DNA of 64,000 nucleotides. It comes from Prunella strophiata. Taxonomy: Eukaryota; Chordata; Aves; Passeriformes; Prunellidae. The stretch is from contig JAZBQD010000095.1 in the NCBI GenBank assembly GCA_036583965.1, forward strand, positions 40,864-104,863, in the 5' to 3' direction. Under the pieces are notes generated by a model. That model had not been told where the DNA came from and did no database searches. It worked only from the letters and a program-made list of their open reading frames with translations. The position numbers and the translations under genes are program-made. Each line of letters starts with the position of its first letter. Within the stretch, counting starts at the first letter, position 1. This document shows, piece by piece, positions 10,336 to 20,215 of this stretch.

Positions 10336-10789
10336 ATTACCCCAAGACATGTACATACATCCTGGGTTGCCCCATCCCAAGGTGGAGAGTGCAGCACTTG
10401 CCCTTATTGAACTTCATGCTGTTGGTGATTGCCCAGCCCTCTAATTTGCAGGGCCTCTGCAGGGCCTCCTGGCCTTTGAGGGAGTTGACAGCTCCCCCCA
10501 GTTTTGTATCATCTGCAAACTTGCTTAGTATCCCTTCCAGTCCTGTGTCCAAGTCATTTATGAAGATGTTGAAAAGCACAGGGCTGAACATGGAGCCCTG
10601 CAAAACCCCACTAGGGACCGGTTGCCAGCCTGATGTCACCCCATTCACTATAACCTTTTGTGCCTGACCCATGAACCACTTGCTTACCTATCACATGATG
10701 TTTTAATATATCTGTGTGTTGGACATTTTGTCCAGAAGGATCCTGGGAGAGACTACCAAAAGCTTTTCTGAAATCCAGAAAGATTACAT
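10336..10789 (-). mobile_element. CR1-1 LINE, reverse transcriptase core segment
   Basis: The minus strand encodes CR1 RT: a VIFLDFRKAF block (motif A), SGVLQGSMFSPVLFNIFIND (motif B), and FADDTKLGG (the catalytic box, intact). Frameshifts occur near 10670-10700. The segment is upstream in CR1 of the piece at 8429-8815, so the three pieces form one element. It is cut at 10789 by another LTR, and no more 5' CR1 sequence is visible beyond. Confidence 0.85.
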
Positions 10790-11330
10790 GTGAGAAACGA
10801 CCCCTCACTTTTACAATTTTAGAAGGTTTATTAAACCTTAATACAACAAAAGACTGAATAAGGAAAAAGGGACAGCACTGGGAGTGTGTGACCAACTGCC
10901 ACATACTTGTCTACAAAATGGCTGCTCTGCTTTTTATACCCCTGGTGTTGCATCAGCCAACCATGGCCCGTCCCAAAGTCTGTCAATCAACTCTTCTTTG
11001 CCATCCATTCGTGGAGACTACTTTCTTGCAATTTGATTGGAGGTCAGGTGCTGTCATGCTGTGCCTCCCTAGTCACAAGCTTTCCCCATTTCCAACTGCC
11101 CCATGCAAGGGGCACATGTACACGCCCTCCCTCCACATGTCCCCGACAACTAAGGCCATCTGGTGGAAACAATAAGGGGGGGGAAGGGGACTATGGAGAG
11201 AACAGAGGATATCTAAACAACAAACCACAATAACGTAAACATACATCAATAAGACTTCTCTTAACATACACACAATATTCATCCCTTTATTGCGAGAGCC
11301 AATCATGGCATTATCCATCTATAAGAAATC
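10790..11330 (-). mobile_element. LTR, minus strand, adjoining CR1-1
   Basis: CR1 similarity stops at TGTGAGAAACGACCCC. In minus orientation there is an AATAAACC near 10828 and a TATAAAAAG box near 10940. A purine-rich run complementary to CCCCCTTTTCTTTTTC at about 11331 could be the polypurine tract, which sets the approximate outer boundary. It probably is the 3' LTR of the remnant that contains the integrase tail at 12174-12330. Confidence 0.5.
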
Positions 11331-11552
11331 CCCCTTTTCTTTTTCTATAAGTCATTTGGCTCAAGCAATTAATTCTCATTTTCAATTTTGATGATCCAAT
11401 CATGCTTCTCTTGAGTCAAATTTGATTTTGGATGAGTCATAATAGCATCTGTTGATGTGGGTGAGGACAGTGGGGGGAAAAAAGAAGGAAAAAACCTTGG
11501 ATTTCCCCTAAGCAAAATGATTGAAGGAGTTTGTGACATTAATTGGTTTGAG

Positions 11553-11916
11553 CAGACAAAAGGGAGTAAAAAAGGTCTGGTATGGCTTTTACCCCCACCT
11601 ATCATGCTTATAGGGTTGTTACCGATAGCATGGGCATATGATCTTGGTGACAAGTACAGAGGCCAACCCGGTCCTGCCCTCTAGTTCCCGTTTTACTCCA
11701 CTTGTCAATTGTACCCACATTGGATTCTAGAGGGAAAAGACAATTGAGGAGTAATAGACAAAAAGGGAATAATAGAGGTCCGGTATAGCTTCTACCCCCA
11801 CTTACCATGCCTACAGGGTTGCTGCCCACAGCAGAGCTATATAATCTTCTCAGTGGCGAGCACAGGGGCCAACCTGGTCTTGTCCTCTAGTTCCAGTCAT
11901 ACTCCACTTGTCAATT
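11553..11916 (-). repeat. Two-copy tandem duplication, about 205-bp period
   Basis: Copy 1 (11553-11710) and copy 2 (11756-11916) share, in order, GACAAAAAGGG-type, GGTCTGGTAT/GGTCCGGTAT, TACCCCCAC, CATGC(T/C)TA(T/C)AGGGTTG, GAGGCCAACC/GGGGCCAACC, and CCACTTGTCAATT. Divergence is roughly a fifth of positions by eye. It lies between an integrase tail and an LTR, where env or 3' untranslated sequence of an ERV would be. Confidence 0.7.
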
Positions 11917-12173
11917 CCCAAGCAAATCTCTCCAGCACTTCCCATTGTTCCCTGTATACTTCCCCTCAACAGACAGCTGCAATCCCCATTTATTAAATAG
12001 GACAATTACATCAATGACCAATACAATTCAAATTCCCCGCTCAAAGTGTTACTTTAACAGTCCTTGAGCTGGCCGGTGGAAACTTGACTCTACTTTTCAG
12101 ATGTCCCTGGGGCTTCTCTGGTTACCTCTCGGTCTCTGGTTAAGAGACAATCTTGTCTCACATGGTCTGGATG

Positions 12174-12330
12174 TTATGGTCTATTCCTTGGGTTCTTCCA
12201 CCAGGCTTTTAATTCAGTTGGTATGAGTCCATCCCCGCCCTGCGGTTCACACAGCCGATTCAGGGGTGAGCAGCACTTGAAAAGGGACCTTCTCACTGAG
12301 GGGTTAAAAGCTGGTCTTTCCATTTGAAAT
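12174..12330 (-). pseudogene. Integrase C-terminal remnant
   Basis: In minus frames, with a shift and two stops, the sequence gives a PFQVLLTPESAV-type block followed by a GWTHTN and KSLVEEPKE-type tail. This resembles the GPY/F-type C-terminal domain of gammaretroviral integrases. It is about 50 codons, without catalytic residues. It lies upstream, in minus orientation, of the tandem duplication and LTR, consistent with one eroded provirus. Confidence 0.5.
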
Positions 12331-12689
12331 CCAGGGTAGCAGTCTTGAGGGATCATCCTTTTATGCAACTTTCTGGTATTTAAGTTATGAGCGTGGAAAA
12401 CAGTTACAACTATTGCAGGTACCCTTGTTTATATAGGGATTTAATGGAAACTTGAACACCATTAAACTTGATGGAAATCACTGCACATAACTTTACATAA
12501 ACTTTTTGACAATCTTAAACGCAGAGGCAAATTTTTCACTCCACGAGAACAGAGTGTACACAGAGAGCCAGGGGCCACTCTAGCCAGTAGAGTTCAGTAC
12601 TGACACACACACACAGACACGTCTGTTTTCTTAGGTGGGACAGCAGCTGGATGCATGAAGCTGTGCATCCAGAGTCATCCATCTAGAGC

Positions 12690-12884
12690 CATGTCCCTGG
12701 ATGTGCTCAGCCATTGCACACACACAGGTACCTGCTCATCTCCACATAACCCCTGTGTACAGTGGTACCTTCCAGCAGCACACACTTGCACACAGACATG
12801 GAGTTGTGTACACCCAACCTGCGCACACTAGTAGACATGTGCCACACAGACACTTGCCTATGGACAGTTTCTACAAATGCACAT
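12690..12884 (+). repeat. CA-rich degenerate minisatellite, left part
   Basis: CACACA, GTGCACAC and GTGTACAC words recur without a fixed short period. A short perfect (AC)n lies just left, near 12603-12615. The array continues after the LTR at 13317. Confidence 0.7.
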
Positions 12885-13316
12885 TGTTATATTTTTTGCC
12901 TCGAGCCAGGTCTTATAAGCTCTCGGCGATATATAATACACCCAAGATAGTTCAGCTACCTCAGAAGGCATAAAATGAGCAGGATAGCTCCTGTGGTAGT
13001 GTTGGAAACAAAAAGGTTTTAATAAAAGGCAAAATGACAAAGAGAAAAACCGAACCAGGTGCAAGAGGTCTGTGCTTCTGGTAAAACACCTCACAAAAGT
13101 AATTAGTTTCTTTGTTCTCTTGCTTTTCTAGTAAATTGCTTCAGAGGGACTTTTTGGCTCCTGTCCAATTGGCTATTCTTAAGTTTGAGGTGAAGTCCCC
13201 TAGGTCCTATGAGATGTCTCCTTCCCAACTGGGGAAAGAAACTTCTGGGCTTTTTTCCTTTTTAAGGAGACAGAGGATAGTTTTGTTACTCCATCAACAG
13301 GGGGCACATTCCTACA
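12885..13316 (-). mobile_element. Solo LTR in CA-rich minisatellite
   Basis: The block begins TGTTATATTTTTTGCC and ends GGCACATTCCTACA on the plus strand and is flanked by a perfect 6-bp TSD GCACAT (12879-12884 and 13317-13322). The minus strand has AATAAAAC-like sequence (complement of GGTTTTAATAAAAGG, near 13015). A second copy with its own 6-bp TSD is at 16281-16719. Confidence 0.9.
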
Positions 13317-13545
13317 GCACATGTGCCCACAAGCACAAGACCTGCTTGCACGTAGAGCCTGTGCACACCAACACATGCATACAGAGCTGTGCACACCAAT
13401 GTGTGCAGTGTCACACACATCAACACACACATGTCCCACACAGAGCCATGTTCACACCTGCAGCCTGTGCACACTCACAAGCACAGAGCTGTGCACAGAC
13501 CCACTCACACCTGAGAGTGTAAAATTCAACACATGTGCGCACAGG
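13317..13545 (+). repeat. CA-rich degenerate minisatellite, right part
   Basis: It resumes the array of 12690-12884. CAGAGCTGTGCACA occurs twice, about 100 bp apart (near 13381 and 13481), and a variant of the same word occurs in the left part, suggesting a diverged higher-order unit of about 100 bp. Confidence 0.7.
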
Positions 13546-13896
13546 AATACAATTTAGAACTAGAGTAAGCAATTTGGCAGATCAAGAAGCTAAGAGAGCA
13601 GCTTTACTAAAGGTAAGTATCCTGGCAATTGAGGGAAGCAAGGTGCCCGAATACCCCTTGTATCCCTCCCAGAAAGAAATAGAGGGATGCAAGAAAATAG
13701 GAGGAAAACTGGAAGAAAGTAAGTGGAAATTACCAGATGGGAGAGAATTGCTATCTAAAGAATAGCCACTTATCCATTTTTTGTTGTAGAATACTCCTCA
13801 CATTATGAGGGGTAAAAAACCACTAAAGAAGCACTGAAGGTTACCTTTTTAGCTTCTTCCACCAGCAACGCTACTGCCACTATGGCTTGTAAACAG
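13545..13896 (+). pseudogene. Gammaretrovirus-like RNase H end and integrase start
   Basis: The plus-strand open stretch reads an NLADQEAKRAAL block (typical end of gammaretroviral RNase H), then a spacer with a PDGRELLSKE segment. After a stop it continues into an integrase zinc-domain-like stretch with the ATMACKQVGHC block near 13880. It abuts the CA minisatellite on the left and an env tail on the right, so most of integrase and env is missing. The lineage resembles ERV-B rather than ERV-F. Confidence 0.6.
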
Positions 13897-14126
13897 GTGG
13901 GCCATTGTCAGAACCCAGGATATCCCTCTGGCTGTCCTGGATGGCTCGAGCCCCTGGAAGGGAGCTCAGAGGCCTTGGCACAGAGCCCAAGACCCCTGTG
14001 CCTTTGATTTTGAGCCATGGAAAAAATTACCAACCTTATATGAAGAGTTGCAAGCCACAAAAATTAAGTAAAGTAAGAGTTAGTTTATCACAGGGTGAAA
14101 AAGTAGAATTTTGGGGTTTTTTAGAA
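13897..14126 (+). pseudogene. Env transmembrane tail of ERV-F family
   Basis: The sequence from about 13897 to 14070 is nearly the reverse complement of 58555-58720, the cytoplasmic tail end of ERV-F env. Shared landmarks are GACATCCCTCTGG-like, TGCCTTTGATTTTGAGCC and CCTTATATGAAGAG-like words. It leads into a polypurine-type stretch (TTTTGGGGTTTTTTAGAA) directly before the LTR. It is only the extreme C-terminus of the envelope. Confidence 0.75.
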
Positions 14127-14524
14127 TGAGGGTTTGGGGGTCAAGATGGAGGAATTTGGGCGTGTTCTGTCCTTCTTTCTCCTTCTTCTTAGCCTCCATC
14201 TTCTGGGTGATGGTGGCACTTTTGGATTGGCTTAGAGTTGGACTGTGTAACATAGATGATAGGTATTGGAAAATAACTGTAAATAATGTACACGTAGTTT
14301 TTAGTATAAAAAGATAACACCGCCTTAGAGGTGGGCAGTGTGCCTCAGACTGACCTGCTGAACAGACCTCAGCAGGTCAGGAAAGGAATGTAATAGATAA
14401 GAAAAAATAGACAACCTTGAAGACCGCAAATGAAGAGTCCTGACTCCTTCTTCGGTTCTCGGGCTGGGACACAGAGACTTTCCAACACATCTCGGGGTCT
14501 CTCAAGCCCATGAGAGACCCGACA
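14127..14524 (+). mobile_element. LTR of ERV-F family, plus strand
   Basis: The 398-bp LTR starts TGAGGGTTTGGGGGTC and ends GAGACCCGACA. TATAAAAAG near 14305 is the TATA box, and AATAGATAAGAAAAAATAG-type sequence follows. It matches by eye the minus-strand LTRs at 58080-58492 and 46557-46871. It abuts the truncated end of ERV-B at 14525. Confidence 0.8.
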
Positions 14525-15169
14525 GGCCATCCCCTGCTTACCAGATCCAGAAGTTTTGACACATATCCTACTGGTTTCTTAGCACCTGGCCAGTCTTGTG
14601 TTAATAGCCCATGAGCAGTATGACTACTTACATCCACAAATAACTGGAATGGCCTTTTCACATCTGGGAGACTTAACACTGGGGCTGCTACAAGTGTTTT
14701 TTTTTTTTTTAATTCTTTGAATCCTGCCTCATCTTGTTCTGTCCATTTTAGCCTATCCGTAGTTTCTCATATAGGAATTTTACCTTCTCACTATAGCCTT
14801 CAATCCATTGTCTACAATACCCTGCCTGATGTTCTTTCACATGTACAATTGAGATAGCTTCGGGCTCTTTGACAGCCTCTAGGATTTGTCTTATAATTTC
14901 AACATGGGCTAAGCCTCGCCCTTGGGTATTAATTAGTCCCCTTTCTTCTCAAATTTTCCCAAAGATATGTACCACTCCAAACACATATTTTGAGTCTGTG
15001 AAGATCGTCTACAATACCCCAATAGACCTGATAATTGTCTGATCTCTCTTTTCGTCTGTGGGGAGGGTAGAGCGATGATTCCTGCTGTCCTTTCAGGGTC
15101 TAATCTCTTCTTCCCTTTTGTTAACCAATGCCCTAGATATTTTACTTCGGGCTCAGTGAATTTTAGTTT
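14525..15169 (-). pseudogene. ERV-B RT thumb/connection fragment
   Basis: The minus strand contains PDVKRPFQLFVDVSS (the block that begins the connection/RNase H area) and GAKKPVGYVSKLLD, then stops at the junction with the inverted LTR at 14525. Between 14680 and 15169 the frame is shifted and contains stops but keeps RT-thumb-like words. RNase H catalytic parts are missing. Confidence 0.65.
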
Positions 15170-15690
15170 CTATTTTGAAACCTTTAGTCCTTTATTCCCC
15201 AAGAAATTTAATAATGCTATAGTACTTGTCCTTGCCTCTTCTTCCCTCGGACCAGCTACTAGTAAATCATCCATGTACTGTAGCAACTTTGTTCCTTTTA
15301 TAGGCACAAACTGATTTAATAACTGTTTGAGAGCTTGACCAAACATGTTCGGTGAGTCCATAAACCCCTGAGGCAAGGATGTCCACCTTAATTGTTGCTT
15401 TCTATTCGTATCTGGGTCCTCCCATTGAAATGCAAATATATTTCTACTATCTTCTGCCAAAGGGAAGGTCCAAAAAGCATCCTTCAAATTAATCACACTG
15501 TACCAGGTATCCTCAGGAGAGAGATTATTTAGCAGAGTATAAGGATTTGAGACCGTAGGAAACAGTGTCTTAGTTCTCCTGTTTATGGCTCTCAAATCTT
15601 GTACCAGCCTTTAGCTGCCATCAGTCTTTCGTACTGCCAGAATAGGGGTGTTGTGTCTGGACATGCAAGGTTCCAGAGTTCCTCTTTTTA
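15170..15690 (-). pseudogene. ERV-B reverse transcriptase core
   Basis: The 141-codon open stretch encodes RT motif A (INLKDAFWTFPLA), motif B (SLPQGFMDSPNMFGQAL) and an intact catalytic box LLQYMDDLLVAG near residue 108. One TAA in the same frame, just upstream near 15608, separates it from the protease/RT start. Apart from that stop, the frame is open from 16195 to 15170, so this is one of the better preserved pol segments in the window. Confidence 0.85.
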
Positions 15691-16195
15691 TTAATTCCTC
15701 TATTACAGGCTTCAAACCCCTCCTCCCTTCTAAAGGAATAGGATATTGCTTTACCCGGATCGAGACCTCTGGCCTCTCAATCTCAATATGCATTGGTTCC
15801 ATTTCTAACGTCCCCGCTTCCCCTTGAGTATGCCATACTTTCGGGTCTATTTTATTCTCATCTTCCGTGGTTAACTTATATAAACTCACCATAAGTTGTG
15901 ATTCCTGTGCAATTAGACTTATTCCTAGACCCACCATCAGATCTCTCCCTAGTAATTTATAATCCGCCTCTTCAACCAGTAGCAAATTTCCCAAACAAAA
16001 CTTAGTTCCAGACTCTACTTCCACATCTTTGATAACAGATACCTTAAAAGGTTCTCCTTTTGCCCCAATTACCAACATAGTATCTTTACTCTTCGCAAAC
16101 CCTAGGGGCAATCGTTGAACTGTGCTTTGCTCAGCTCCTGAATCTACTAAAAATATTAATTCTTGCTTTTGGGGTCGTATTTTTAATTTTATCAA
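15691..16195 (-). pseudogene. ERV-B protease and RT N-terminus
   Basis: The open frame starts with a protease: the active-site motif LVDSGAEQS lies near residue 16 and the flap-like GAKGEPFKV follows. YKLLGRDLM near residue 100 marks the protease C-terminus. From about residue 130 it becomes the RT fingers (IRVKQYPIPLEGRRGLKPVI and NTPILAVRK). Retroviral proteases normally use DTG or DSG, so the active site reads as intact. Upstream gag is separated by the solo LTR insertion. Confidence 0.85.
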
Positions 16196-16280
16196 GGGCT
16201 GTCTCGATGTTCGGGACCCTAAGTTAAAAAGCCCCTGACACCTCTAATCTTCCTGAAATATCCTCTCATCTTTCATCCTC

Positions 16281-16719
16281 TGTATTATTTAAAAAGTCAC
16301 CTCGAGCCAGATCTTTTAAGCTCTCGGTGAGTTATAATACACCCCCAGATAGCTCAGCTACCTGGCAGAAGGCATAAAAGAGCAGGGGGCTCTCGCAGAC
16401 GTGTTGGAAACAAAAAATGTTTAATAAAAGACAAAATAACAAAGAGAAAAGCCAATCTAGGTCAAGCAGGTCTTGCACCTAGTAAAACACCTTACAAAAG
16501 CCGTTAGTTCCTTTGTTGAGCCTGCTTTTATAGTAAATTGTCTAGGAGGGACTTCTTGGCTGTTATCCAATTAGCTGTCCTTAAATTTAGAGTGAAGTCC
16601 CCTTTGTCCTGTAAGGTGTCCCCTTTGTTAGTTGGTGAGAGAAACTTCTGGAGCATTTCCTTTTTGGGGGGACAAAGGACAGGTTTATTACTTCTGCCAA
16701 TAGGGGGCACATTCCTACA
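16281..16719 (-). mobile_element. Solo LTR between ERV-B gag and protease
   Basis: It begins TGTATTATTT and ends ATTCCTACA with a perfect 6-bp TSD ATCCTC (16275-16280 and 16720-16725). It is the same family as 12885-13316 (shared CTCGAGCCAG, GGCATAAAA, GTAAAACACCT and GGGGGCACATTCCTACA words). The short open frames across it are shadows. Confidence 0.92.
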
Positions 16720-16725
16720 ATCCTC

Positions 16726-17150
16726 TTCTTACATTCCCTCTTTAGGTGTCCTTTCTGTTTAAGGTAAAAACACTTTGGCAAGCCCCTCTGATTACTTGAA
16801 ACTTTTCTTTGGGGAAGGTTCTGTCTTTTCAGGGGTTGATGGTTCCTTACCAGTTTTACAGAATCCTGAACCCTGCTTCTGCACCTCCCACACCGCGGCT
16901 ACCAAAACTTTCGCTTGTACCTTTTGTTTCTCCTCGTCCCTTCTCATATAAACCTTCTGTGCTTCTCGAAGCAATTCTTGTAAGCCCTTTTCTTGCCAAC
17001 CCTCTATTTTCTCTAATTTTCTCTTTATATCTTCCCATGACTTTGCAACAAATTGCATTTTTAACAGGGCTTCCTGGATTGGGGTATTTGGATCTGTTCC
17101 TGAGTACTTTTGAAAACTTTTTCTCAGTCTCTCTAACCACTTGGTAGGTG
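16726..17150 (-). pseudogene. ERV-B gag, capsid C-terminus and nucleocapsid
   Basis: The minus strand gives a capsid C-terminal helix region (KSWEDIKRKLEKIEGW and LREAQKVYMRRDEEK blocks), then a zinc-knuckle-like CFYLKQKGHLKREC. In this copy the second Cys of the CX2CX4HX4C motif is Leu, so zinc binding would be impaired. The knuckle lies immediately beside the solo-LTR target site. The frame matches that of the upstream capsid part. Confidence 0.75.
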
Positions 17151-17184
17151 TTTCATCTTTTCCTTGACATTCCCCAAGTACTTC

Positions 17185-17859
17185 TCATTCTGCCTTCTTC
17201 CGTCTGGGCATCCCATGACAGTCTCTGGTCAGGCCACCTTTGATCACCTCGCCCCCCCCCTGGGGATTCCTGCATTCCCAGTCCCGTATCGCAGCTTGTC
17301 TTATCATTCCCCGCTCTTCATTATTGAACAGTGATCTAAGTATAGCATGTATATCATCGTATGTGTAAATGCTAGTTCCCAAAAATTCATCCAGCCTATC
17401 TGCTACTCCTAACGGGTCATTCATCAACTTCCCAATTTCCTTCTTAAATGATATCACATCTCCAGTATTAATTGGTACATTTATGAATCCAATAACCCCC
17501 GGGGCAGTCGGCACTTCCCTTAAAGGGAAAAGATTCCGCTTATCCTCCTCATCTTCGCTGTCATCATTACTTACCTTCCTCGTTCTGTGAAGGGTCCTGC
17601 TAGCTGGAGGAGAACTAGTTTTCTCAGTCTGTTTTTCTGCCGTTTGCAATGGGGGTGAGGGCAGGGAGAGATCTTGTGGAGGCGGTGGAGCCAAAGCCTG
17701 CCCTTGTAAGAGCAGGACTTCTGGAGGCTGTGTGGATGCTTGGGCTTGTCCAGGTTGGTGTGGGGGTGTTAGGTACGGAGGCAGGAGGTTGTCTAAAGGT
17801 TCCCAAGCCTCATTCTGGGTAGCAGTACTTTTGCCAGTTCTGATCGGGAATAACCCCAT
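17185..17859 (-). pseudogene. ERV-B gag, proline-rich region and capsid N-terminus
   Basis: The 224-codon open stretch begins with a proline/glutamine-rich region (p12-like, residues 1-90), an acidic DDSEDEEDK cluster, then capsid with FPLREVP near residue 118, INVPINTGDVISFKKEIGKL, and DRLDEFLG. Near residue 178 there is an SLFNNEERGMIRQAA block typical of gammaretroviral capsid N-terminal domains. A stop at 17185 breaks it from the C-terminal part in the same frame. Confidence 0.85.
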
Positions 17860-17981
17860 GTATGCTTACCCCCATAACCTGGCATATTCCCTTTCCTCTC
17901 TATCCTGTGGATACTTACCCGATACATAATCATATAAAGCTTGGCAAATCCATCCTTCGAAGGTGCCAAATATCGGCCAGA

Positions 17982-18206
17982 CTACATGCTTTTTAATCGC
18001 CTTATTTCTTCCTCATTTCCCCACATTACCATACAAAAATGAATCATTTTCTCCTTAGACATCCTTCTCCTCTCAGGACAACTTTCCAGATATTCTAACA
18101 TCCACCCTAACAGGCTTTCCCTTTGAATTTTGGGAAGATCTTTTCCCCGTCTCTTTACAGACCTTTCCTGAGGTTTTCCCTGAATCTTACTTTTCTTTTG
18201 TCCCAT
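17982..18206 (-). pseudogene. ERV-B gag, matrix N-terminus
   Basis: The 74-codon open stretch starts MGQKKSK, a possible N-myristoylation signal (Gly at position 2 followed by basic residues), and continues SLLGWMLEYLE and KMIHFCMVMWG, as in a gammaretroviral matrix. The start codon is chosen because nothing coding lies upstream and because Gly2 matches the family. It breaks near 17982 before the proline-rich region. Confidence 0.7.
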
Positions 18207-19918
18207 TTTACTTTAAAAAAATGATTTCCTTATTGTGATTCTCGTGCCGGAATCTTGGAGAGAAATCCAAAATCCTAACAGGTACCATTTTACTGTCTAG
18301 ACTTTGTTCCATATCTCCAGTCTATTAGCCTCACAGTGATCCATGAAATTTTCAGCTGTAAAATGAACTCTCTCTTCCTTTTTGGGGTAGGAACAGACAG
18401 TGCTGTCCTAAAGGAAAGGTCAAAGAGAGACCATGCTGGGTTCTTGTTTCCTGCCTTTTACCCCACAGGGGCAGAAGGGCACAAAACTGAGCACCTTTTT
18501 GCTGTCTTGCCTTTCCCAGGAGCATGACTGGCATGGAGGAGAGGATTAGAAGGATTTATTGAGGATCACTGACAGTCCATAGTACACATGACATTCCTCA
18601 CCCCTTACATCATCATGGGATGCTGGGACAGAAACCAACAACATCCCTATCCCACTGCTCCAGAAGCCAAAATCCCCATGGCAGCATCTAGTTCTGACCT
18701 CCTAAGAGTTACATTCCCACCCCAATCTCTCTGCAGCAGCCTATTCTTACAGGAACTGGAAGAGCAGATGGGGTTTATGCCTTGACTGGCTTCCATTCCA
18801 GTCTTTGCCTTGGAGTCAACATGGCTGCAGAAGGGTTCTGGTGAACCTCTTTTCCTCCCATGTAAGCTTTAACCCAGCTGGCAGAACCTAAAATTCACAG
18901 AGCACCTCCTCTGGGCTTTGAGCACTGGCCACGAGAGGAGAAGATGCAACTCCAAAGGCAGAAGTTCCCAGACCCAGCTCCTGCCATCCCAGTGGGGTTG
19001 TTCAGGAGAAGAAGGGAAGGGAAAGTGAAGGTGGCAGTAGCTAAACTGTTGTGTTTTGTCAAGGGGCACCTCTTACCACTTAACTGAAGGGGAGGGAGGG
19101 TACCTGTGGTCCCTATTACTGTGAAGGGCATCTCTCAGTCCCCTGGGGATCAGGCACACACGGTAAAGAAAGCTCCAGGCCTCTCTGCAGGGGTAACAGT
19201 GACCTTGAAACAGAGTTCATCATCTCAGACTGAAAGAAGGAAATGTAATTTGTTTTGAAATCACTGTATATGCATGGAAAAATATCTAAGCTTTTGACAC
19301 CCAAGCTCTTCTCTAAACCTGAAAGAGAAGTAGCACCTTCTAGTGTTAAGTTTGAGTGAAGAACAACTGTTCTGTGTTACCCTTGATCAAAAATTATTGT
19401 TCACAGAGAAAAATGTAAGAGGTGGCAAAAGGAAGGAGGAAAACAAAGCATACCCCAAGCCAGTGTTTTTCTCGAATCTAGGATTTTCTATTTGGACGGA
19501 GTGGGGTGCAGAGTAGCTTTCTTTTGAGATTCAGGACTGAGAGGCCAGAGCTAGAAGGGTTGTTCAGTGAGAAATCCCTTGTTCTTGATCTGTACTGGGG
19601 TTGTTCTTTAGTTTTATATGGATGTTTAAAACTCGACACATCTACTCCTCATTTGACTCACAGCACGGCCGGTCCCAATCTCCCTCTCAGTCCACTCTAT
19701 CACACAATACTGCATAACCTTATCTTCACCCTTGGTGTTGGGGTCACATCTCTACCAGACTAGCCCTCTTCCCAGGGGGCTGTTCAGGGATATCCTCCCA
19801 TTGGAGATTCTTTACTTGTTCTTAGTCCCATCTTTCTAGCAGCCCCTAGCAACAAAAAGCCCACCTCCCAACAGCCACTCACAGGTCCTTGCCACAACAG
19901 CCTGACTCCAAACAGTCA
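18207..19918. other. No recognised gene or repeat
   Basis: There is about 1.7 kb of mixed-composition DNA. A minus-strand AATAAATCC near 18555 hints at an old LTR, but no termini or coding motifs support it. All open frames here are short. Confidence 0.35.
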
Positions 19919-20215
19919 TGGAAAGGAAAGGAAAGGAAAGGAAAGGAAAAGGAAAGGAAAAGGAAAGGAAAGGAAAGGAAAGGAAAAGGAAAGGAAGGAA
20001 AGGAAAGGAAAGGAAAGGAAAAGGAAAGGACAAGGAAAGGAAGGAAAGGAAAGGGAAAGGAAAGGAAAGGAAAGGAAAGGAAGGAAGGAAAGGAAAGGAA
20101 CGGAAAGGAAAGGAAAAGGAAAGGAAAGGAAAGGAAAGGAAAGGAAAGAAAGGAAAGGGAAGGAAAGGAAAGGAAAGGAAAAGGAAGAAGGAAAGGAAAG
20201 GAAGGAAGAAGAAGA
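19919..20215 (+). repeat. (AAAGG)n polypurine microsatellite
   Basis: Almost 300 bp of AAAGG and AAAAGG units. Nearly every base on the plus strand is a purine; I see only two C interruptions, near 20032 and 20101. It opens long spurious frames on both strands. Confidence 0.97.

Larger units (their letters stand above)
14525..18206 (-). mobile_element. ERV-B: gammaretrovirus-like gag-pro-pol fragment
   Basis: This minus-strand element runs matrix, proline-rich region, capsid, one CCHC knuckle, protease, RT and the start of the RT/RNase H connection, then is truncated at 14525 by the plus-strand LTR. The FPLREVP and NTGDVISFKKE blocks of capsid and the SGAEQS protease signature place it with gamma-like class I ERVs. 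No LTR of its own is recognisable beside the gag start. A solo LTR of another family splits it at 16281-16719. Confidence 0.85.
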
